Shown here: piece by piece, positions 56,005-64,000 of the stretch | Layout: each line of letters opens with the position of its first letter | Position numbering within the stretch: position 1 is the first letter of the stretch | Position numbers and translations under genes: made by a program | The notes under the pieces: generated by a model | Seen by the model: the letters and a program-made list of their open reading frames with translations, nothing else | Told to the model about the DNA's origin: nothing | Databases searched by the model: none | Assembly (NCBI GenBank): GCA_022606425.2 | Contig: JAHDVF020000178.1 | Span: 1,083,599 to 1,147,598 of the forward strand | Direction of reading: 5' to 3' | DNA: 64,000 bases | Origin: Lepidostoma basale | Lineage: Eukaryota; Arthropoda; Insecta; Trichoptera; Lepidostomatidae

Positions 56005-57401
56005 CGCATATAACTTATTAAACAAACATAATAATTGAACAACACTCTGAGATAAAATAAAAATCTAACATGCTTTAAACATAGGAAGAATAATAGTATA
56101 AGTAATATTTTGTACTGCCATCTGTTGTAGAATAGCTTAAATTTTTATAGTATCATTTTGGTATCTAAACAAAGATGGAATATGTTGATTACGTAAATTG
56201 TGAAAGTTTACATGTTTTATATTTTGTAATAAGAAAAACTTTGTGTGTTAGAAAATTTGGAAATTATTAATTAAATCCAGCTCACTTTTCTCTATTATGT
56301 TAGCATTCTTGTTGATTTTCACGGTGATTCAAAAATAAGAATTCTATTTTAAACTAAACTAACTAAAGAGGATGGATCGATCTATTTTAAAATTTACGAT
56401 ATTTATGAACAATCATTATTTGTAACAATATATTATCTCAAAGGATTGGAATTTTTTTTTACCGAGTAGTTGGATATTATTCATTGCTTAAAAGATCTAT
56501 GAAATAATGAGCATTTAAGTATAAAAATCCAATTTCCCAAAAAAAAACTAATAATAATAATCGTTATATTTCAGTTAAAAACAAGTCAATCAAGAAGCTA
56601 TTTCCATTTGTCGGAAAGTAAACTAAAATGCTTTTACTTTTATAAACAGTTTGTTGGATTTAAAAACGAGTTGTGAATAAATCTGAAGAAGTATATATAG
56701 CTACATATTTTGGCTTAATATACAGATCTATATTCATGAACAAACTTGTTGGCTTTCAAAACTGGATTGCAAAATACGTGGTTTAACTAGATATTTCAAG
56801 GATACAATACGAAGGTAAACAATTTTTAGATTTGTCCCTTATGCCTGTTTAAATAAAACTTTGTAAACATTTAAATCTCATTTGTGTATATTTATATGTA
56901 CAAGTACACATTATATATAAATATACATCTTGTTTTCTTATGACTTAATTTTCCGAGAAAATCAGACCGAAGGATATTGTTGGATTTTTAGGTTGGATAT
57001 TGTTGGATAGTGAGAGGAAGGTTTCTTGGAGGATATGGTATGTTGAGTCTGACACATTGACTCGATTACCCAGATAGGGTAAAAATAGAAAGAAAATTAT
57101 GATTATAAAATAAAGGATTTTAAAAATCGCCTCACACTTTTGAAATATTTATTTCAAATATTGTTCACTGAGATTAATAATAAGCAATAAAACCTTCATT
57201 GCAAGTTTTTAATATATACATGGTTGCATATTTGATACAGAAACCACTTTGTATTATCCAGCCTTCAACTTTATAATAACCATCCCTTCAAATACGTACT
57301 AACTGATGTAATAATATGCTTAATTCCTTTTTTATAATAATATTACATTTTTTTAACGCTAATGTGTAGAATAAAATAATGCCTATTACAACACCTTCCA
57401 C
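56005..57401. other. Intron, nothing recognised
   Basis: AT-rich throughout, with no coding, repeat or RNA signal I can support. Confidence 0.5.
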
Positions 57402-57645
57402 GACCTTCGTGGCAGAGTGGCAAAGCTTTGATAATCATACTGAAGGTACCGGGTTTGATTCCCGACGATGGAAGTGTGATTGTCACACTGTCGTTGATCT
57501 TTTGTAGAATTCGCATGACAATTAAATGGCGATAGATTAACCACCTATCACATGGCATGAGCATTAATAAATATTGGCTTTAAAACAAATTGTACGTAGT
57601 AATAGGGTTCAAACGACCTGTTGTATGCGAAAATGCAAAAATAAA
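57402..57645 (+). mobile_element. tRNA-derived SINE
   Basis: GACCTTCGTGGCAGAGTGG, box B GGTTTGATTCC (one change), body GTGTGATTGTCACACTGTC, AATTAAATGGCGATAGATT, GGGTTCAAACGACCTGTTG and an A-rich end. Confidence 0.85.
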
Positions 57646-57703
57646 ATCGCCGATATGACATCGCATGGTTGTCTTAGAAAATATTTTACTAAAAATTGAT
57701 TCA

Positions 57704-58210
57704 TAGCTAACTAACTAACTATCGACATACCTATCTAGATTCCTCCACATTCATACATCGTAACATGCACGCTCGTCAATTTTTCCGACTTTGAATTTGG
57801 CCGACTTTCACTATTTGATTAATTTGGTCATTCCATTTCTTTCCTTGGTCTTCCACGACTTCTCTTTCCACTCACACTGCTTGTATACAACATTTTAATC
57901 ATTCTTCTCTCGCCCATTCGTTTCATATGTCCAAACCGACTCAGGGATCCTTTTTTTAATTTTACTTATGATGCAATCATCTGGCTTATATTTCTTCCTT
58001 ATTACGTCGTTCGGTATTCTATCATATATCATGTTCGCACATTCTTCTCAGTGTTCTTATTTCTACGACATTTATCCTACATTCATCCTTTTCTTGCCAG
58101 TTCCAATCTTCACTTCGATACATAAAGGTTGGCACTATAACTCCATTATGCACTGCCATCTTTGATTTACTTGAAATATTTGTATTCTTATATATTTATA
58201 AATTAAATTA
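57704..58210 (-). mobile_element. LINE-A subfamily II copy
   Basis: Antisense tail CTAACTAACTAACTATC, then C-terminal and RT-distal region of the second LINE-A subfamily (CATATGTCCAAACCG, ATGCAATCATCTGG, TTCGGTATTCTATCATATAT, TACATAAAGGTTGGCAC). It faces the + copy at 58222. Confidence 0.75.
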
Positions 58211-58221
58211 AAAAAAATTGT

Positions 58222-58612
58222 GATAGAACGATATACGACAGAATCTCCCATGCTGATATAAGAAAGGAATGTAGAGCGGAAGAAGGTATTATGAACAAAA
58301 TTATGAAAGGATCTCTGCGATGGTTCGGACATATGAAACGCATGGATGGAGAAAAAATGGTTAAGAAAGTATTCGTTAATGATGTAAATGGAGTACGTAG
58401 TCGAGGCAGACCGAGGAAAACATAGCCTGACCAAATTAATCAAATTTTAAAGGTTGGTCATGTTAGAAGTCGGAGGAATTGACGTGCGTGTATGACTCGC
58501 TGTATGAATGCGGAGGAAGCTAGAGAGGTTTGCCATGATAGAATGGTGTGGCGGTCCATTCTTTCTGCCAACCCCTGCGGGGTAACGGCGTGATGGTTTG
58601 TTTGTTTGTTTA
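58222..58612 (+). mobile_element. LINE-A subfamily II copy, 3' part
   Basis: Encodes HADIRKECRAEEGIMNKIMK, GSLRWFGHMKRMDGEKMVKK, VFVNDVNGVRSRGRPRKT and a stop in place of W, then CMNAEEAREVCHDRMVWRS and ILSANPCG. Ends GGCGTGATGGTTTGTTTGTT: the tail unit is TTTG rather than TTAG. Confidence 0.8.
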
Positions 58613-58752
58613 TTCTCAGTGATCTAATTTCTATGGCATTTATCCTACATTCATCATTTTTTCGATTCGATACATAAAGGTTGGCACTATAACTCCATCA
58701 TGCGTTGCCATTTTTGCTTTAGTTGAAATATTTCTATTCATATATATTTTTA
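58613..58752 (-). mobile_element. LINE-A subfamily II fragment
   Basis: Antisense CTCAGTGATCTAATTTCTAT, GGCATTTATCCTACATTCAT, CATAAAGGTTGGCACTATAA. It repeats the region 58044-58200, so it is a separate copy. Confidence 0.7.
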
Positions 58753-59220
58753 AAGATATTTTTATCTGAAAGGTTCTATAACTGATATACCGTGAACATC
58801 CCCATCAATCATGGCAACAAATATCCCGATATCCGCTCATGCATGTCCTCTCCGACATAATGTAATGTTTCCAATAATTTCAGTAATAATTTACATCTAT
58901 CCAAATTGAAGGCCGTGTACAGTATTATTAATAACATTTGACCCATTTACCTGGTCGGTTGCCAGTGAACGGAAACCCGGAAATCATATTTCATCCCTGA
59001 TGCAATGAATTGGTCCAACGGTTTTACTTATTCAGCTTCAATTATTGTAAAAGCCACTTGCGCATTTATCGCTTGATTCACGTCAATGGTTTTGATGATC
59101 ATTGTAAATTTTGATAATTTATATACTGCATTGTTCAATTTGTATATGTACGTAATATTTATGCGTACTATAAATCTATAGTTTCTCGTTAATGTATTTT
59201 TTCAATTTATTTCAATTCTT

Positions 59221-59645
59221 CTTCTTCAAGTGCCCTGTTGGGTCTCCCCAACGTTGGCGATCACCTCAGCGAACCTTTCTCGCCATGGTGAATATCCTGG
59301 GAAAAGGTAATCAGAGTGGTTTCCCGTTGCCTTCTCTGATGGGTTTTTCTGTAGGGGTCACCTTCCCTTAGCTGGGGGGTCCGGCTTTATGGCGCCGGAC
59401 ACTCGCCATTCGCCCACTCATTATCCGCTATGACACTGATGGTAATGTCAGTGGCCACATTGCCCGGGGTTCGCGGGGCCTGATAGACCACTCGAGGACG
59501 CTAATGAGTTGGACTTGGTAGTAGTGTTGCGGGTGTTATTGCAACATGGCGCATTACGACATTTTATAGATGTACACTTTCCAGCAAAGTATACCCCATC
59601 GTAGCCCTACTACCCGTTAGAACCCCCATTAATAACCTTTAAATA
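59221..59645 (-). mobile_element. Short LINE-derived element: shared 5' module plus RTE-like 3' end
   Basis: Minus strand from about 59645: the module shared with 3665-4045, then AACGGGAAACCACTCTGAT, then codons FAEVIANVGETQQGT and a stop (RF-AEVIAN), and a GAAGAAGAA tail at 59221. The 3' end equals that at 1-82. Confidence 0.65.
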
Positions 59646-59751
59646 GAATTTCAATTAATATATATATTTCAATTAATAACCTTTAAATAGAAAACTTATG
59701 GCATTTTACTTAATAATTTATGCACTTAATAATACTTCGAATTTTTATGAA

Positions 59752-59880
59752 TTAAAACACTGTTTTTTGTACTTTTGAGTTTATTTTATATCGTTCTCCC
59801 GATGATGAAGGTGTAAGCCTTCGAAACATGTCGAGAAAAATAAACCCAAAAGTGGAAAAAACAGTGTTTAAACTAAACTA
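59752..59880. repeat. Foldback element enclosing a near-canonical hammerhead-like core
   Basis: Arms 59752-59798 (AAAACACTGTTTTTTGTAC ... GTTCTC) and 59833-59880 (GAGAAAAATAAACCC ... ACAGTGTTT). They begin to pair (TTCTC with GAGAA) immediately beside the core, as a stem I would. No TSD was identified; LINE-A begins at 59879. Confidence 0.75.
59799..59832 (+). ncRNA. Putative hammerhead ribozyme core with long stem I
   Basis: CCGATGA (59799-59805; only the U4 position, C, departs from C-U-G-A-N-G-A), T, stem II GAAGG-tgtaag-CCTTC (perfect 5 bp, first pair G-C), GAA (59823-59825), ACATGT (self-complementary stem III, 59826-59831), C (59832). The relative at 42765-42813 keeps CTGATGA, suggesting the ancestor had the canonical base. 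Self-cleavage is unproven. Confidence 0.5.
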
Positions 59881-60255
59881 ACTAACTAACCATCACGCCA
59901 TCTCTCCGAAGGGGTAGGCAGATATAATGGACTGCCACACTTTTCTTTCCTGACATATTTTTCTCGCTTCCTCAACATTCATACGTCGTGTCATGCACGC
60001 GCGTCGATTTCTCTGACTCCTCACATGGTCGACATTCAATATTTGATTTATTTGATCATGCCACGTTTTCCTCGGTCTTCTTCTATTTCTGGTTCCATTT
60101 ACATCGTTAACATACATTTTTTTTTACCATTCTTTCTTCATTCATTCTTTCCATATGTCCAAATCATCTTAATGATCTTTTCTATATTTTGTTCATAACA
60201 CCATCATTTGCACCGCATTCACTTTTTTTAGTTTCATTCGACACTGTATCAGTGT
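59879..60255 (-). mobile_element. LINE-A 3' copy
   Basis: Antisense (TTAG)n tail, hairpin, and the codons YVNDVNGTRNRRRPRKTWHD, VRSQRNRRACMTRRMNVEEA, RKICQERKVWQSIISAYPFG, one of the most intact C-termini (the frame ends at 59893). The 5' side stops near 60255. Confidence 0.85.
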
Positions 60256-61189
60256 TTTTTAATTCGTAAAAATTCGTCATTATGGAATTCCACAGTGATA
60301 ACGTCTTAAGCTTATCTAAAATTATTAATACTTCTATAATTATGATTTTTTAATCAAAAACGTTTTTTGACATTGAATTGAAAATGTATTGAACCTTAAT
60401 TTTTCGAGAATTGTATAAATATAAAATTACTTAACACTTTGACTACGGATTGAACGCATTGAACGATTTAAATTCAATACAGGTATTACTATTCAAATAA
60501 AATGAAATCCCACCATAGAAATATAATATTAACAAGTACGTATTATTTATGTTTCCTCGACCATATTTAAGTTATATTTTTAATTGTGATTGATTCTTAT
60601 ATTATTTACGCATCTATACGGTTAAGACTCGGATGGACCGAAGTTTTTAAAATAATTAAATATCCCCATGACGATCTGTCAGAAAAAATCATCTCTGAAC
60701 CCTGGTTGAAGTGGTCGTAAGTCACGTCGCTTTGTCTTGCGAGAAAACTAAAGTTGTATTGGTTTTTGTTGCATTGTATGCGGCACGTAAAATATTAACC
60801 AATAATGGGGTGCACTGTACTATACGTAGTGTGGTCCGAAAATTCTAGCATACGGATACTTATGTTAAGTAATAAAATACAATTTTTTTTATATAATCAA
60901 AGTTTAATCTTATGTTTGATTAAGTTATTAAAATTTTATCCGATATATGGATATGACATTGTTTTTTAAACATTTGTAATCGTGTCATTATATCAGCGTA
61001 TTAAAATACTCATTTGTAGATAATCCATTATTTATGTTGAAACCCTATGATATTTCATTATTATTGTATGTTTTAATTTTGAAACACTGTTAATTTACGT
61101 ATCAAAATTTATCCATTACATTGCAACACCTGATGATGCCAACATCATAAAAATTAATAAATAAATTGTGATACCCAAAATGGTCTAGT
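60256..61189. other. Intron, nothing recognised
   Basis: AT-rich throughout. Nothing beyond short chance frames. Confidence 0.5.
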
Positions 61190-61562
61190 CTACAGATTCA
61201 AGGTCGCCCAACGCGCCATGGAAAGGGCCATACTTGAAAGAACCTTCAGGGACAGATTTAGAAACGAATTTATTCGACAACAAACCAAGGTGACTGAGGT
61301 GGCTCCGAGGATGGGCGGGCTGAAGTGGCGATGGGCTGGCCATATCTGTCGGAGAACCAACGGCCGATGGGGTAGACGGGTTCTGGAGCGGAGACCGCGT
61401 ACAGGATTCCGCAGAGTTCGACTTCCCCCTGCCCATTGGACCGACGATCTGAAAAGGATTGCTAGACATGGATGGATGGGAGCGGCAATGGATAGGGGAC
61501 GGTGGCGTGCTTTGGGAGAGGCCTACTTTCAGCAGTGGATGACAGACTGCTGATGATGATAC
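61190..61562 (+). pseudogene. RTE-clade LINE C-terminus with (TGA)n tail
   Basis: Open frame from 61218 to a stop at 61551-61553: MERAILERTFRDRFRNEFIR, QQTKVTEVAPRMGGLKWRWA, GHICRRTNGRWGRRVLERRP, RTGFRRVRLPPAHWTDDLKR, then RWRALGEAYFQQWMTDC. This is the well-known C-terminal end of insect RTE elements (W-WAGH...RWG..V.EWRPRTG...W-DD...R-W...GEAY-QQW). The 3' end is TGCTGATGATGATAC. 5'-truncated; the frame itself is intact, so this is a relatively recent insertion. Upstream codons AQRA (61205-61217) are in frame. Confidence 0.85.
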
Positions 61563-61704
61563 TCAAAATAAATATATTTAATTGCTTATTTGTAATAAAC
61601 TCAATAAAAAATTTGAAATCGAAACCAGAACTTCTGTATACGGATTCTACTGTAACATTTTTGTTTCCAATTAACTCATGTCGATTGCATTAAAAATACA
61701 TAAT

Positions 61705-61925
61705 ATAATTAACTAACCATCACGCCATCTTCATGGGGTAGGCAGAAAGAAAAGGCCGTCACACTGTTCTTTTCTGACATGATTCTCACGCTTCCTCAAT
61801 ATTCATATATCGTGTCACATTTGATCGTGTCTTATAATATTTCTTGTTTTCTTTACATCGTTAAGATTTTTTTTTATACCATTCCTTGTTCATTCATTCT
61901 TTTCATTTGTCCAAACCAATTTCAT
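61705..61925 (-). mobile_element. LINE-A 3' fragment
   Basis: Antisense AACTAACCATCACGCCATC, GTGGGTAGGCAG-type end (hairpin eroded), CGTGTCACATTTGATCGTG, CATTCCTTGTTCATTC. Confidence 0.75.
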
Positions 61926-62616
61926 AAATAAATATTGTAGCACCCTGTGTAATTGCCGCGAAATTTAAATATTAAAAATCATAGAGTTTACAGTTTGCTA
62001 TATCAACATAATTTCATTCTCATGTTGATAAATAACTAAATATTTACAGTTTCCATGAATAGTTTACGTCTGCCGGAAATAAAATTTCGTATCGCTCTTC
62101 TGTATGTGTATCGAATAATTTTTAATTCATCGCATTGTTCCGCACTCGGATGCAAATCAGCCCGCGGGGAAATTAGTTTTTTGTTTTGTTTCACACTGTA
62201 TGGACCCTGCATATCTGTATATACCGGCATGCAAATGTACGGCATCATATACGTAAATGATTGTTCGAAATTTCATTTGCACCAGTTCATAACGAACGCT
62301 CATTGTGATTGGGTTTGGAAATTTCAATTTCGTATATATTATTTGTACGGATTCTGTATCCCACACCCTAAACTGAATATTACCAACGAAGTTATCACTG
62401 CATGCAATGAATGTTATTTGTAATTACAAATGCGAATTGAAAATCACAATTGGAGCGCAATGTAATGTTTATTTTTTACTTAAAATAAACTGTTATAGAA
62501 ATACTTGTAAACCTTAGCTTTTTAAGAACTTTTTGAATGTATACAAATACTTGTAGACGAATACTGGATTTTATTTACCCATTGCGGGTTATCAATTACA
62601 TAAAGTATTGTAATTA
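61926..62616. other. Intron, unassigned frame
   Basis: A 122-codon + frame at 62055-62423 overlaps 70- and 69-codon minus frames. No family, no splice context; left unassigned. Confidence 0.35.
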
Positions 62617-62735
62617 CATAAAGCTTGCGCTTAACCCAACCAATGACAGGTCCTGTAAACACCTCGATCACCATATTCAGTTTCCAGTTTGCATCTTCAT
62701 CTCTATTGAGATAAAATTAATCCTTTTTAAGAATT
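62617..62735. repeat. Unclassified repeat shared with 36120-36230
   Basis: See 35880-36240. Shared blocks: AACCCAACCAATGACAGG, TTTGCATCTTCATCTCTATT, GAGATAAAATTAATCCTTTT. Confidence 0.5.
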
Positions 62736-62929
62736 GTTTGTCAATGGATTCCAATGGTTATTTTTTTTTATTTACAGTTAGTTCAGAGATAAATGATGAT
62801 AAGCAGAACTTTCCAATTCACAAACACGGGCCTTCTCTCAGATTTGGAAATTCTAAATGAATTTGTCTATCTTTGATCACTGATAACTGACCAGGGGGGA
62901 CGCGAGAGGAAGATTTGAAGCAGAACTCA

Positions 62930-63470
62930 AATTAACCATTCTTCTCTCGTCCATTTATTTCATATGTCCAAACCATCTCAGGAATCCTTTTTAATTTTAC
63001 TTATGATGTCTTATTCTCCGGTCTCAATCCAAAGATTGGCCTGCAGCAAGGCGACGTATCTCGTCTTCCACTCCGCTCGGTCCTCGGCAACTCTCTTCAA
63101 CTCTGAATAAGAGGTGTAGCCCATATCTCGGTAAATCTGGTCTAGGTACTCCTGGCGAGGTCGTCCTCTGCCAATCTATCCCTCGACCATTCCCTCAAAT
63201 ACATCATGCAGGAAACATTCGTATGACAACACGTGACGATTACCTTATGATATAATCAGCTACAATTTTTTCCTTATTTCGTCGTTCGGTATTCTATCAT
63301 ATATCGTTCTCCAGCACATTCTTCTCAGTGAGCTCATTTCTATGGCATTTGTTCTACTTTAATTATTCTTTTGCCAGCTTAAAGCTTCACTTCAATACAT
63401 GAGGGTTGGCACAAGAACTCCATTATGTTCTGCCATATTTTCTTTAGTGGATATTTTTATATTCAATGTG
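62930..63470 (-). mobile_element. LINE-A subfamily II copy with nested insertion
   Basis: Antisense 62935-63007 (TTCTCTCGTCCATTTATTTC, CATATGTCCAAACCATCTC) continues at 63252-63470 (TTATTTCGTCGTTCGGTATT, CACTTCAATACATGAGGG, TTGGCAC). It is interrupted by 63008-63243. Confidence 0.75.
63008..63243 (-). mobile_element. LINE C-terminal fragment inserted in LINE-A, 8-bp TSD
   Basis: The minus strand encodes CFLHDVFEGMVEG, a stop, then GRGRPRQEYLDQIYRDMGYT, SYSELKRVAEDRAEWKTRYV and ALLQANLWIET. The family is an RTE-like LINE not otherwise seen here. CTTATGAT flanks it at 63000-63007 and 63244-63251. No clear tail. Confidence 0.7.
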
Positions 63471-64000
63471 ACCACTTTATACTCAACCGCTATAATAATT
63501 TTTTCATGTTCAGACTTGTATTTATTGAATATTTAAGTAAACTTTTTTTTACCTAAAGTATTCATATGCTTTTTAAATTACACCTTCATTGGGCTTAACA
63601 AAATAGTTATTTAAGCGCAGGTCACTTATTATGATTTTTATGCCAGGAAATCATATTTTGATTCTTAATTATATATTATTTTTAAATATGATAATTTCAT
63701 GTATGAACATTTTATTTTTTACAAAATATATCTTTATGAAGCTTTTTCGAAAATGGGAAACAAATTCTGCAATGACAAATTCAATATCCGCCTACTGCAC
63801 TAGATTTCAAAAGCTTTCAGCCTGTCACAGACAGTCTGAATTTCATTTGTCTTATAACATTTCAAACATTAATTTAAATTCAGAATAGATACAACTTTAA
63901 ATTGCATTTTATGAATACACAATCATGAATATCGTTATAATCTGTACTAATTTGCAGGTGGTTGTCGAATGGTAGAATCAACGGAATTATGTTAGTGTAT
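63471..64000. other. Intron to window end, nothing recognised
   Basis: AT-rich. TTTGCAG at 63951-63957 resembles an acceptor, but the following codons do not support an exon. Confidence 0.45.

Noticed and set aside
61185..61469. 94-codon minus-strand frame
   Set aside because: Antisense shadow of the RTE C-terminus, which matches a well-known family on the + strand.
63940..64000. A possible second exon after TTTGCAG at the window end
   Set aside because: In phase 1, which the LDLa exon requires, the frame meets TAG after about 11 codons. There is no pyrimidine tract, and an adenine-containing branch-like CTAAT lies too close to the AG.

Overview
This is an AT-rich, intron-rich animal nuclear sequence, most likely an insect and perhaps a lepidopteran. 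I infer that from the mix of non-LTR retrotransposon tails, tRNA-derived SINEs and piggyBac/hAT short elements; nothing here fixes the species. Only one host coding exon is convincing: an LDL-receptor class A (LDLa) exon at about 10697-10819 on the + strand, with a good acceptor, a GT donor and matching phase-1 ends. The window therefore looks like roughly 10.7 kb of upstream intron, one LDLa exon of an LDL-receptor-related gene, and up to about 53 kb of following intron. If the gene continues past the window, that intron is very large. No second exon could be supported.

Almost everything else recognisable is mobile DNA. The commonest family, here called LINE-A, is a non-LTR retrotransposon with a YADD reverse transcriptase. 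Its C-terminus ends near W-QSI-SAYP-G, and its 3' end is a small GC-rich hairpin followed by (TTAG)n. I see more than 20 fragments in two subfamilies; the longest is 40166-41056. Two insertions still have clear 11-bp target-site duplications (TSDs), and one of these is a textbook twin-primed 5' inversion (5201-5442). Other retroelements are RTE-like 3' ends (GAA- or TGA-type tails), jockey-like elements ending in (TCCAAG)n, CR1/L2-like C-termini and tRNA-derived SINEs. DNA elements include a piggyBac-like element with TTAA ends and an identifiable empty site, a second piggyBac-like short element, and a 424-bp hAT element with an 8-bp TSD. Several elements are nested, so their relative age can be read.

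The most interesting pattern runs across several unrelated-looking palindromic (foldback) repeats. Their centres share one arrangement: CTGANGA or a variant, one T, a 5-6 bp hairpin starting G and ending C, GAA, a short self-complementary segment (ACATGT, ACCGGT, ACGT, ACTAGT or ATATAT), then C. This is the layout of a hammerhead ribozyme core with a palindromic stem III, and in the best copy the flanking palindrome arms would be stem I. Several copies carry mutations that should block cleavage, but comparison of related copies points to an intact ancestral core, and two copies show a paired C3-G8 to U3-A8 change. The motif itself is probably known from Penelope-like elements and retrozymes; its use across several foldback families here deserves a check.

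The remaining sequence is AT-rich intron without recognisable genes. A few locally GC-richer islands may hold regulatory DNA or exons I could not identify.
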